Below, piece by piece: positions 48,717 through 63,445 of a stretch of DNA of 64,000 bases. Where the stretch lies: the NCBI GenBank assembly GCA_008692225.1, contig VICG01000014.1, positions 186,001 to 250,000 of the forward strand, given 5' to 3'. Source of the DNA: Monilinia fructicola (taxonomy: Eukaryota > Ascomycota > Leotiomycetes > Helotiales > Sclerotiniaceae). The first letter of the stretch is position 1. Each line of letters begins with the position of its first letter. The notes beneath the pieces are model-generated. The model saw only the letters and a list, made by a program, of their open reading frames with translations, was not told where the DNA came from and did no database searches. A program made the position numbers and the translations under genes.

Positions 48717-51471
48717 GCTATAGAATGTAGTTTTTGAGCATAATTTCGATGTCAAATTAAGAGCGACATGGTGCGGTAGCGTCGGGAAGTGTTGATATTA
48801 TTAGAACTAGGTACTGGAGTTAAGGAGCGGATTTGGCAAATACGTCTGGGTAATGTTGAACTGTGTGACATAATTGATGATCGTTGCATTTCAGAAGGCT
48901 TCTATAACAAGAATAGATTCTTTCACTATAAATTGCAAAGCCAGTAGGTTTCATGGCTCTGAACTGTGCAAATAACTTCCGATTCGGGTGACAGTGTTAA
49001 GTGAATAGTTGAAGATCAATTTTAACAGTAAAGGCTTGCTGGTCAATACCATAAGTTTCCCTGGTAGTAAAAATGCAGGCAATCTCAAATGAAGTCTCAC
49101 TTGAGAGAATCCACTCATTATCAGGCCCTTCTTATGATCTAAATTACATCTTCCCTTCTCTATTTCTTTCTAAAGAGAGCTTGCTCTAGTAACTCCATCT
49201 AATTACTCACAACATTTATAGGTATCACACTTGTGGTTATGAAAATTCAACTCATACTGTAGCCATGTTGTAGTATAGACAATGTTGAATACTCATAATT
49301 GCTGAAGTATTCAAGACACAAATTATACCAAGTTCGAAACTATCTACTTGTAAATCTCCTAACTTCATAAGCATAGATCGTCACCCTTCTCACATTCCCC
49401 TCATTCCCCTCATTCCTCTTAATCATCATTGAATACTATAGCCAACAACCATGTTATTGATCACCACAATCTCGCGGCCGATGGACTCAATGAATGGAAG
49501 CCTTAGGACAGACAATGATCCAGACACATCTTATACATTACCACATTATTTTGAATCCTGCGTTCCTCAATACCCTTCCCACTATGCAGAGAACCTCAAC
49601 GGACCAAATGTTACATTCATTCCAGAATATTCATCAATGCTTTTGGATATTAAGTAGCACCAACAGATCCAGAAACCATGAAGTCCTGCGTATCCAATAT
49701 TGCTTCACAAAACCTATACAACTTAAGAGACGTAGAGAGAGATCACAAGTTCACATACTCTGCAATCCATCACACTCACCTAACTGCTTTTGAATACAAA
49801 TCCACACCAGAAACACCAAGAAATATCAATTACCCAGGCATTAATACGAATTAACGATCTCAATCCTCACACTCTCCAAACCACCTAGGAAATCATTCTA
49901 CATGAGCGTTCAAAGAATTCCTTATTATCCATCAAACGCGTTCGAATAACATCTAGCACACAAATATCCATCCCCAGAAACAGATATGACTTAAAAACCT
50001 CAACACGCCCTTAAAGACGCAAAACATAATTCTGACTTGGCATACGAATCAACATTTTACTCTCATCAAATGCGCTAAAAGCTCGAGTTGCATCAAAGCC
50101 AACAGCAAAAACAACACCCTCTCACAATAATATACCTCTCAACTTCAATACGACTCGATTTATCTTGACAGATACGGTATAATCACAAATTACAAATATT
50201 TCTACTCGGATACTTTTAGCTATTAAGATACAGCGGGAGAGATGGCAAAACATATCCTCTACAGCAAATGATAAGGTGTCGGAACCACATCTCATCTTAG
50301 AATAAAGCGACATGGTTAAATCCCCCTCAAAATTCCTACCCTGAGCTAAACCTATGCTGATCTTCTTCATCCAAGCCAGTGTTCGTCAAGAGACAGAACA
50401 CAATGGATAGTTCTGGGAATATTTATCCAGAGGGCAATTCTTCTCAACGCGTATCTTCATATAATCCTCATTCAGTAGACTATATCCAGCGAGAGTTTAC
50501 GCGATGAGAGATATGCTATCTGTGTTGATATGGATTATGAAATGCTATTGTTTGATGGTGGATATGTAGGGTACGTTCCAGGCCATTAAGGGGTATCGCT
50601 TGCGGCTGAAATCATCAGAGTGACTAATCCATTATAATGATTAGTATTGATCCGTCCACGGGTATAATGAGTGTTACGTATAGATTTTTCAAAAGATATG
50701 TGCGCACGTAGTATTGGATTCTATACTACTGAAAATTTTTGATATCATTATAATATTGAATACTACTAATAATATACGCAGATATACGAGTGCGAAATAT
50801 GCTATATCATCAAATTTCAATATCATCATTAAATACTTTTTGATTAATAACAATCTTTTTATTAATATTATTGTTTATTGATTTTAAATTATTTAAGAGC
50901 TATAAATAGTGTATCTTGATAAATACTACTTTGGGATAATCCATACAAACGTAATACAACCACTCTATAATACGCACTAATTGCCTTATTAGATCGTCAA
51001 GAAGCGCCACCGTTTTACGGTAGTATTCTAATCCCAACACTAGACTGATCTATACGACTCACGACTCAGCATATCCGGAACAATATTCAACTCAATGATG
51101 AATATTTCGAAGAGCTTGACGTCAAGGTCGATAAATCGATTAAGAAGCCAAACTAAGCTGGCATGACTCACAGTGTGTGTAAGATTCAAAAGCAAAGCGA
51201 GTCAAGATGACTTTCATCTTTCCTTCTACCTCAGATAGTCACTCTCTTCGAAATTGAGTAAAATCACTACGAGAGTCATAGATCTTGGAGTAAATGATGA
51301 GTGCAAGTCAATGGACATGTATGACTAGAACCCTGTAGAGATAGACCAGACTCATACTACATATCAAGAGCCGTAAGATTTTGTATACACCCCCAAGTCG
51401 GTATCGAAAATAAAAAATACACCATTCACCCTCCAAAATCCAACACAACAAAAACCTCACAACCCTCCGAA
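48717..51471. other. intergenic region with small open frames
   Basis: 2.7 kb between CaaX genes 2 and 3. An ATG at 49451 opens 68 codons (internal ATG 49482 gives MDSMNGSLRTDNDPD), and an ATG at 50404 opens 34 codons (MDSSGNIYPEGNSSQR). Both resemble the hydrophilic first exons of the CaaX genes in style only; no CaaX exon could be joined to them with confidence. The stretch 50700-50930 is strongly AT-rich. Confidence 0.35.
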
Positions 51472-51840
51472 ATGCCAGCCAAAAGCCTCCTCAATACCCA
51501 CCCTCATCCCACCTTCCAAATCGACTACTCACCCATAAAAAGCGCGCAAGAGCACCAGTCTTCAAAGTTCAAAAAACAAGTGAATCGAAGCATAGAGATA
51601 CAAAAGCGACAACGACAACAACGTGCTATTGCTGCTGATAGCAAGCTTAAGAGCAGGGGCATCTCGGTTGCCGGCCAGGAGCCAATATTAGTACTGCGAA
51701 GGGTAGGTAAGGGCGAGATGTGGCTATTGTTTGGTTTCTTTGACTTTTTGGAAAGAAGATATACTAACTGCATATGATAGAACGCCGAGAGCAATGCGAG
51801 AGAAGCTAGAGGAAAGAATGGTTACTGTCTGGTGATGTAG
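51472..51840 (+). CDS. small CaaX-box protein 3 (ends CLVM)
   Basis: Exon 1 51472-51702 (77 codons) and exon 2 51781-51840 (19 codons plus TAG) flank a 78-nt phase-0 intron with GTAGGT donor and a perfect ACTAAC branch site. The 96-residue product is basic, with a helical Lys/Arg/Gln-rich middle (KFKKQVNRSIEIQKRQRQQR), and ends GKNGYCLVM. The end resembles the C-terminus of ascomycete a-factor-like pheromone precursors (aromatic residue before C-V/L-V-M). The protein is three to four times longer than those, however, and the upstream sequence differs. Membrane attachment by farnesylation is the safest prediction. A retained intron would add a hydrophobic tail in place of the box. Confidence 0.72.
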
Positions 51841-52949
51841 ATTATGCTTCATGGCTGCTAAATATGAGCCACGGAGTCATATCATAGATAAAGATCTATA
51901 CGCATACGCCATATACACACCCATATTTATCTACACTTTGATCCAACGTGCCAGAACCCAGAGCCCATGTTTGAGGTATGTATATTACTATCTATCCCCT
52001 TTCTTATCCTGATTTTATACCCCGCATGAAAACCATCAAAGCCCGCGAAACGTAAAACAAAACGGAAAACAGAATGAAAAACAAAACTTCAAACCATATA
52101 CATCCAAACCAAATCATTCTCCCTTTAACCCTCCTATATACATTCCCCTTCATCTCTCAAGGTTAATCTCTCCATCATATCCTATCTCTCAACATCCAAT
52201 CCTTAACATAAGATCCCACTTTATGACTAACGATGCAATCCTCCACCCCTTAACCTATACTATACGTCCTCCTCTTATGATCCTCATTTTGCCCAACTCC
52301 TTCCCCATCTAAATAACCATTAAAATCCAACATTCAATATCTAGCCTTGAACTTTCCTCATTTATCCTCCAGCCCTTTGTATTCAACCTCCAAACCACCT
52401 CAAAACAACAGAACTCTCTCCTCCCAATATCCCAATACCACACCATCACACCATCCCCCATTCACCAACCAATCCATTCCCTATCCCCACCTTCAATCTT
52501 CAACACTCCCCCCTTCGCTCCCTCCCTCAACACAAACCCAAAATCCAAAAACATCCTATCATTCCCTCGAGGTTACATCAGCCTACACAACACTCATTGA
52601 GATAATAAATGAACCCGTGGGAAAAGAATGTACCTGCTTATGAAGCGAAGGAATCATACGCCATGCTCTAGAACTATCGAGGTATTACCTTTCATGACGG
52701 GAAATGCCCACTCATAATCATATGAAGTTGAGAGAGGTGACTATCGATACTTATCGATCCACATTACTCGCACAACTTAAGTCGAACCTTTCACCTATTC
52801 AAAAATCAACTCTACTCTCAAGCGTACTTCCGTAATCATGTACAAATTCATTTACTTAATACAGTCACTAGCTAGTATTGCCACTTTCCATATCCATATA
52901 TATCTACATCCTCTCATAACTTCGCATTCTTCCTTTCTATATCAGGGAG
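51841..52949. other. intergenic region, pyrimidine-rich
   Basis: Lies between CaaX gene 3 and the 3' end of the formaldehyde dehydrogenase. C/T-rich, which is expected for the complement of a 3' flank. An open frame at 52347-52643 is low complexity and not believed to be a gene. Confidence 0.5.
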
Positions 52950-55548
<2,599 letters not shown>

Positions 55549-55550
<2 letters not shown>

Positions 55551-57189
55551 ATTTTACCTTTTACAAAATCTATAATATTTAATTTATATTTGAAAATTAT
55601 ATATTTTATATTAATATTTTATATCTTTTCTTATGTTTTATATCTCTAGCTATTTATTCTATAAGTTATTTATAAATAATTTATTAAATAAATAAAGTAT
55701 TATATTATTATTAGCTTAGAATTTTCTATTTATTTACTCGAGTAAAGAAATTTAATAATTTATTTTTAAAAAAAAGTAATAAAAGCTTATTATCCTTATA
55801 TTATATAATATATACTCTCTTAATAAAGAATTCTTATTAATAATAATATAACTAATTTAAAATTTATATTAAAAGAATATTCTAATAATATTATAATTTA
55901 ATTAAATAGTAAAGTTAAATAATTTTACATTTTTTAATTAGTATTAATTTAACTATATTAAACATTATAGGAAACTCTTATTTAAAACGATTTTATAGTT
56001 TTTTATTTAGATTAAGCCTATATAAAGTAAAATAATATAATTATAGTTAAAATATATTATTATATTCTTAAATTTTTATTTTTATTTTATCTTTTTAGTA
56101 TTTTAAAATTTATAGAACTATTTTTTTAAATTAAAAGTTATTTTTATAATATTTTTTGTAATATTCTTATAATATTTTTGTAATATTTTTATAAATATTT
56201 TTATAATATTTTTATAATATTTATTTTATTAGAATATATATCTACTAATATTATTATAATATACTACTTTATTATAACGATCGTTACGAAAGGAGATAAC
56301 AGCGATATAACTAACGTCTTTAACGTATTAATAAAAGTAATATAGTAAGTAATAGCTAGTATAAGTAACGTTTTAATAAAATTAACTTATTAGACTAGTT
56401 AGTATTACGATTACATACTAAAGCGAATCAATAGAGGTTAATTAATTAAAATAAAAAAGCTAAAGAGGGAAGAGATCTTTAAGAGACTTAAAGATCTCTT
56501 ATATGTACAGTATCGCTTAGCGTGATTAAAATATCACGTGCTTTAGGCATATGATATTCGTTACAGTTAGTATAGCTTATAAATAGATAGCTTAAATAGA
56601 CTTAATAAAAATTAGCTTTATTATAAGGTATATTTCTATCTATTAATATATTTATTCTATTATTTTAATATTACTTTAAATAGAGAAATGAAATTAAATA
56701 CTTCTTAAATTTTAAGATATAATTAATAAATTATAATTCTAAAAAAAATTAAGAATAAAATATTATATTTTCTATTCTATTAATAAAATACTATATAAAA
56801 AATAATTTAGTTTTAATATTATTTATTATAATATTTTATTAGTATAAGATTTATTATAGTCTTTATATTTAATTTGTTATAAATTGTATTTTAGATTATT
56901 TTTATAATTATTACTTTTCGAAAATATTAAAACGTACTTGGTGTTGTTTTGGGTTTATGCTAGAGTAAAAATCTATAAAATAGTATATCTTTTAAAAAGA
57001 AATTATATATTATAAAACTTCTATTTCTAAGAATATAAATATACTAAACGTTTATTTTTTAATTAAATAATACTATAAAGCATTATTGATAATTTTTGAT
57101 GGATTCGTTAATTTATTATAATTTTTCAAAATAAATTCCGTTTTCAGTTAATTTTTAGCCCGGCATTAACCCAAAAACAACGCCAAGTA
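55549..57189. mobile_element. AT-rich eroded transposon block
   Basis: Extreme AT content with almost no G or C for hundreds of bases, no open frames, TA-rich runs and a 31-bp perfect hairpin at 56470-56500. It ends on the right in an inverted-repeat element (56935-57189). Composition of this kind is what repeat-induced point mutation leaves behind in fungal transposons. No transposase or reverse transcriptase motif survives. Confidence 0.55.
56935..57189. mobile_element. 255-bp terminal-inverted-repeat element (MITE-like)
   Basis: The left end reads TACTTGGTGTTGTTTTGGG and the right end, on the other strand, TACTTGGCGTTGTTTTTGGG. Similarity continues for about 30 bp (GTTAATGCYRGGCT). The outermost TA on both sides fits the TA target-site duplication of Tc1/mariner elements. 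The 200-bp interior is AT-rich and non-coding. A third copy of the same end lies at 63446. Confidence 0.72.
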
Positions 57190-59487
57190 TAAGATACAGG
57201 GAGCTCGATTGACCAGACCATTGACTCATACGGGAGATCCGGAGTACATCGGCATCTCATCTTTCCACCAAAAACCCTCCTCGGGATCTCTTACCTATAT
57301 CTAGTAATTTATAGAATTCTATTTACTTCTTACTTTTATATACGTACATAACATCAATCTTCTTCTACCTACCTACCTACCTAGGTACCTATCTACCTAC
57401 CTACCTAGCTCTTGATTCTCAATTCTTTCAACCTATGTATCTATCTATCTATCCATTTACCTAGAATCTAAAGTATCTAACCTCGAGTAAGCGCACTGTA
57501 TTAAACCACCACAACCACACTTATAACAACCACCATACAAACACTCACTCACTCTCTCACATACATATATAAAGAAGCAGAAGAAAAAACCCCAAAAAAC
57601 AAAACCGTCAAATCGATTCAAACCTTATTACTACCTCCACCCCCAACTACTCGTATCGATCGATCAAGATCAATATGAACCTTATCAAACCTCTCTCCCC
57701 TCATTCATCGCTTCCCCTCCCTTCTCCTCCCTCCCGTCTCCTCGCCATATCGCAGTTCGGGCAACTAAAGATGCTCAGCATCATATCTTTCATTCATTAA
57801 TATCTTTCCCTTTTTGTCCCTCCTTTCTCAAATAACCTTAAATCAACAACCCTCTCTTTCTTCCCCTCATCCATCGCTTCCCTCCCCTCTCCTCCTCAGC
57901 TAATCACTCAATCACTCAATTACCAAACCATCAAATCGTCAAATCGCAGTTCAGAAACTATACCTCCCCGCTCCCCTATCCCCTCTTTTTCCCCTTAGTT
58001 TCTTCTTCCCCCTTTCCCTTTCCCTCTCCGTTCCCCTTCCCTCCTTCCTCCCATCCATCTCCTCGCTAAATCGCAATTCGGCAACTAACATTCTTAACAT
58101 CATATATTCCATCTACATGTCTCTCTGTCCCCCCCTCACTCAATCACCAAGATACCAAAGTATCGAATCGCCAAATCAGCTATTCGAAACCTAAAGATTT
58201 TTAAGAGCATCCATCCATCCATCCCTTCATCAATCCATTCAAATATTCCTTTAACATCTCCCCTCCCCCCCATCTTTCTCTAAAAAACTTCAACAAATCA
58301 ACCACCCTTCCTTCTTCCCCTCCCTCTCTCCCTCTTCCATCGCTTCCCCTCCTTCTCTCCTCCATCCCCCATCTATCCCCTATCTATCCCCATCTATCCC
58401 TCATCTATTCTCCCATCCTTCCCTCCCTCCACACCCAATAACCACCCAATAACCATCAAACCGCAATTCAAAACCGCATACATATATCCGCTTATTCTTC
58501 ACCCCTTACCCTTTACCTTTCACCCCTCTCCTTTCTCTTCTTTCTCTCTCTACCTTCTTCTCCCTTCTCCCTTCTCCCTTCTCCCCTTTACCCTTCTTTT
58601 CTCTTCTTTTCTCCTTTCTCTTCACACTACATTATATCATATCACCAAATTCATCCATCCATCCATCCATCCATAAATATAAATAGCCCTCCCTCACCAC
58701 CATCCATCCATCCATCCATCCATAAATATAAATAGCCCTCCCTCACCATAGATTTAACCAACCAAGTAAGTATTTATATACCAACCTAAGCCAACCTAAC
58801 CTAAGCTAACCTAACCTAATCTAACCTAATCTAACTAATCTAATCTCACTACCTACTCCTAAGTATATCTTAAAAACTCTCACCATCGCATTAGACTACC
58901 AAGTTGTAGTTTAGTTTGATATCGTATACGCAAACACATACAGATACAGATAAGACTTACATCACATTCATCTTCCCACGAATTTTAGGACTACTTTCAT
59001 ATACTTTCGCTGGATCAAAATGCATTATTTTCATTTGATATCTGCCGCTGTTCGCTAACCTTCACTCTTTGTATCTTCCTCTACCACAAACACTCCATCA
59101 CCGTGTCAAAATCACCCTCTTTTCCTCATCTTTCTCGTCTCCTCTTCCTCCACCCCTCTGCCTCCGCTTCACTCTTCCCATCTCCATCTCCCATTCCTTC
59201 ACCTCGCCTGTTGCGTAATCCTCCCTTCCTCCAGTAATACCTCACAAAATAAAAGACTACTCAATCGTACCAACGAAAGAAATGCCATTCATCAATGTTC
59301 AAGCCATGATGCTCCAAAAGAAATAACGCCGTTCCCATTCCCCCAAAATGGTATTGTGATATAATATGAACTACAAAGCTGTGCCCCGAAAATTCCCTTT
59401 CCATTTCCACTGCATATTAAAGACGGGAGCACGGCTTCCGAAATGAACTTTTTTATAAAACGTGTGTGCGTAGATGGATCAAAATCA
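57190..59487. repeat. pyrimidine-rich region with diverged tandem units
   Basis: Long C/T-rich stretch. A unit with CGCTTCCCCTCC...CTCCTC...AATCGCARTTCGG-AACTAA recurs near 57710, 57870, 58040 and 58340 in diverged form. A shorter perfect duplication (CCATCCATAAATATAAATAG plus CCCTCCCTCACCA) lies at 58655-58698 and 58704-58748. CTACCTACC and CTAACC runs are at 57365-57410 and 58785-58845. No gene seen. Confidence 0.6.
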
Positions 59488-60846
59488 TCAAAAAGTCGAT
59501 CCGATCAAATTAAAAGTTTGCGAGATACCGGCACTCTGTTGACCTGGGTAATGTGATGGATTCTCAATTCGTGTGTTTCTCCTTGCTGAGACATCACGTA
59601 TGACTGGTTGACCAGAAACTTCGGCTCGATTGGGTGGACTGCCATAGGGCGTCGCATTCATTATACGGATTTCCACTTCCGTATTGATCATAATATTGTC
59701 CGCCTCCCATTGTAGCCCACCTGGACCTTCACACTGATCCGTCTGATCTATTGGCTGCGCTGTATGATGATGAAGCATTCGATCCACGATTGATATCACG
59801 ATTACCTCCAGATGGTCCCATGGCACCCATAACTTCATCTTCAGGTGATCAAAAAGGATTATCAGATCGCGTATCCGAGACTGCATGAGTTGGTGAAGTT
59901 CCTTCAGAGTAAGCCAATACCAATTCCACCTGCGGATTGACCACAGATAATGTGGTGGAAGCTTTTCTCCCGATGATGCTACGGCTGTAGTACCCATCCA
60001 CGATACCCGATCCCTCTTCTTCACGCATCTCGTATGGTCATCGCTTCCTCCCGATCCCACGGCAGGAATCGTTGGGTCGTTGTTGGGTTGTATCCTATAC
60101 CTTCCACCTCCTTTCGTCTCATCTCTTCGGCATCTTTACGTTGTTTGCGTTTCCTCCAAAAGAACAATCCGCCGCAATCAAAGCCGCGACTGCAACGATA
60201 AGGTACAACGACTGCGATGGCAATGGTCCCTCCACTCCCGATACCCTTTGCTGCCCGAATTATTACTTCTGCATTGCTAAGAACCGGCTGTTCCGGTGGC
60301 CGTCGAAGAGAAGAAGACGATGAGTAGAGGATGACTTGGAAGTAATTGCTTGTTGTCGATGTGATGTATTCGGTGGTCACCTGTCCCGAGGCGACACCCC
60401 GTTGGAGTGACGGCACCACGGATACCACCACTGACGATGGGGTGGATTCGGTGTGTGGGTGTGGTGACGGGGGTAGTCGCGGTGAGTGGTTGTTGAGTGG
60501 TTTGTGGAGTGGTGGGTTGCGTTGTGACAGCGGACGTGGTAGGCGTCGTTGCACGGTTACGGCGTGGTCGGTATCGTTGGCGTGGAGTGGTTTTGTATCG
60601 AGGAGGTGAGGTGGGATGGAAGAACTATACTACTGCTGGGAAGAAGTGGTGGGATCAGTACTTGTGACTGTAGTCGATGGACTTGTTTAGCAATTGCACT
60701 CGATGATGAAGCAGCAATAGATATGGCAGATGACACAGATGACACAGATGCTAAAGATGCTGAGGTCACAGAGCTGACTTCAGAAGAAGAAGAAAAGTAG
60801 TAGCTACAGGCGCACTGGTTGCCATACTTGTAGTGTTAGAAGACAT
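59488..60846 (-). pseudogene. Ser/Thr-rich single-pass membrane (Mid2-like sensor) protein, frameshifted
   Basis: From ATG at 60846 (MSSNTTSMATSAPVA) the sequence reads, through repeated one-base frame changes, as a Ser/Thr-rich ectodomain. Pieces include VTSASLASVSSVSSA, STPSSVVVSVVPSLQ and GQVTTEYITSTTSN. Then come GGTIAIAVVV as the start of a membrane helix, GLFFWRKRKQRKDAEEMRRK as the cytosolic stop-transfer segment, and a tail with QPVIRDVSARRNTRIENPSH to the stop at 59488. This plan is typical of fungal wall-stress sensors and similar glycoproteins. At least five frame changes are needed, several in short homopolymers. Either the gene is dead or this stretch is badly sequenced. The upstream region (60850-61650) looks like a normal promoter with GGATG repeats. 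Confidence 0.55.
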
Positions 60847-63445
60847 GGTGAATTGTCTGACGACGAAATTCCTAGGCTTCTTCCTGAAGACCGCCATGTT
60901 AGCCACCTCCTTCTGTATGATATTCACCAAACCACCGGTGACATTCAGGCAGCATGAGGAATTTCAATTGATATATTATCGACTTACCCTCAGCCAATCT
61001 TTCCCCTTTATTGAAAAGGTATAACCAACTGTATGCAGGAATTGTACGGTAGAGGGTGGAGAATTAAAAAACGAAGTAATTTCGAAAGAGGGTAGGTATT
61101 CAAACCACAAATGAACGAGGACCTTTGAGCTTGACCGGATGAAGATCATGGGACGGGGGGAGGGGGCAGTGGTGGAGGGTGGAGGGTGATTGAACTATTG
61201 GATTTGTGTTCCTGAAATGGTTTCCGTACTTTGGATACTGTACTTGTATGGTTGGTTGTGATTGATGGATGGATGGTTTGTTGGATGGATGATGAATGAT
61301 GGATGGATGGATGAATAGATGGATTAGGAGCCTTTGATTATGGATTCTTCTTCGGTGGGTTGGGGAAGGTGAGCGAGAGTGAGAGTGGAATGAGAGTGAG
61401 AGTGAAAGTGGAAGAGAGAATGGAAGAGAAGTGAATGTGATTGTGATTGTGACGTGCTTGTGATATATGAAATTTCGGAGATAGGTTGTTGATAGAAAGT
61501 AAAAGTCATAAAAAAGTCGAAAATCAAGGTCGAATCTGTTCCTCGAATTCGAAAATCGTGTTAGAGTCTTTTTTTTTATTTTTTGACTAAAAGTTTTTTT
61601 TTGTCGGGTCGTGCGTTGTGAGTGTGCGTGGTGAGTGTTGGGTGTGTGGTTTTTGTAAAAAGTTAGTATTTAAATAGAAATAAAACGAATGATAATTTAG
61701 CAAAATATAAATATGTAAAATATAAAATATAAAATATGTGCGTATAATAAATATAAATAAAAATAAAATATAAATGCGTAAAATTATAAATATAAAATAT
61801 AAAATATAAAATTAAATTAAATTATAAAATATAAAATATAAAATATAAAATATAATAATAAATAAAATATAAAATAAAATAAAATATAAATATATAAAGT
61901 AAAAATATAAAATATAAAAATAAAATATAAATAGTATAAAATAACTAGAAAAAATAGTAAGTATTAGCAAATATAAAGAATAATATTGGGATAAATAAGA
62001 AAAAGAGTTTCTAATGTGGAAATTAAAGTGTTCGGGAATGCATGGTAAGTGAGAAATGAAAATGTAAAGAGAAATACGAAGAACTAAATATAAATAACAA
62101 CTGAATAAAAAAGAATAAAATAAAAATAAAAATAGAATGCTAAATGGAGGTAAAATTGATGAAAATTGTGTTAAATAAGTGTATGCTTTCCTATCTCTCT
62201 TTATAAAAATATAAAATATATGCATATAAAATATACAATAAAATTACACAATATAACATAAAATAAAGCAAAAGTATTTTTCAAAAGAATAAACACCATA
62301 AAATTTTTAGAATTTTTTTTTTTAAACTAGTAATTCCTAGTTCTAACTTTTAGCAAAGCAGCTCTCCTTTAAAGTATCTCCTCAGCCTTTTAAGATTTTT
62401 CCTCTAATCTTCTTCTTCTCGGTCTCTCTCTTGAGAAACTTTAAACTCTCGGAAGTAAAGAGGGCAAAACGAGATTAAAACAATAGCGGCGGTCTGCGGG
62501 ATGGCTTGACCGTGACCGGGTTATGATTTTTTTGGGAGGGATTGGGTGGCGGGTGGACACTGGACTTGGGTGATTGGTGGAAGATAGGATGGATAGGGTA
62601 TGGTCGAATGGTGGAATGGTGGATTCGACTTAAAAACGTGTCAAGTACTGGTACTAGGTTCCTTACTAGTTTACAGGCCTTACTGCGTACAGCAAACAGC
62701 AACCTTAACCTTGAGATAAAGTAGGTAAGCTAGGTGGTACCTAAAGGTTTGTGGTTAATATCGATAAGAAGTACAGAGTATACTGTAGACTCAGTGTAGA
62801 GTGGTTTCTTTCTCTCGCTTCTCCTTTTTCGTTTTTCTCGTTATCGCTGTTATGGTCGTGGTCATGGTCGTCGATCGATCTGTCTACCTATGAGTGACGT
62901 CTATAACGTTTCATATTCAAGGGAGTATGGGAAGTTGCGGTGCTGGGTGGAATCGTATATCCCATCCCATCCCATCCCGTATGTGAACAACAATCAATAG
63001 TTTACTGTAAAACCCAATCTTATCTCCATGGGAGCTTCCAAGGTTGTCTTACATGGAAGACAAGCGGAAGGAAAAGCTTGTATGACTGAGCAGTATAGTC
63101 AATTAGTCCTATCAACGAGTTAAGAAGAAACTAGAAATTTAAGTAAATGCTAAATGTTATAACAAATCTGGTTATAAAGTTGGTTCCTGCTTTAGAAGAC
63201 TTGGAATTAGGTAGAATGTGTAGATAGTATTGGTATTATAGTATTGTATTATAGTATTAGTATTATAGTATTAGTATTAGTATTAGTATTAGTATTAGAG
63301 TATTGATATTATAATATTATTATATATATATAGTATAGATAATATTAATATTATAATGTTATTATAACACACATAGTATAGATAATATTAATATTATAAT
63401 AATATCTAATATTATATAACATCGTATTAAATAAGGCCGAATATC
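60847..63445. other. intergenic region with AT-rich tract
   Basis: Holds GGAT repeats (61263-61325), GAGTGAGAGTG repeats (61376-61412), and a long A-rich (AAATATAAAATAT) tract at 61675-62300 without genes. Further features are GTAC words at 62760-62790, (TCCCA)n at 62959-62978 and TTAGTA repeats at 63229-63300. No coding sequence recognised. Confidence 0.5.
61675..62300. repeat. (AAATATA)n-like A/T tract
   Basis: Irregular repeats of ATAAAATATAAAATA for about 600 bp on the plus strand. Long minus-strand open frames of Phe/Ile/Leu/Tyr here are products of the repeat. Confidence 0.8.

Noticed and set aside
52347..52643. 99-codon open frame ending ECTCL, resembling another CaaX protein
   Set aside because: Low-complexity Pro/Ser/Thr sequence from a pyrimidine-rich 3' flank, no intron before the box, and a poor box; probably chance.
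61812..62225. 137-codon minus-strand frame rich in Phe, Ile, Leu and Tyr
   Set aside because: Product of the ATAAAATATA tract, not a membrane protein gene.
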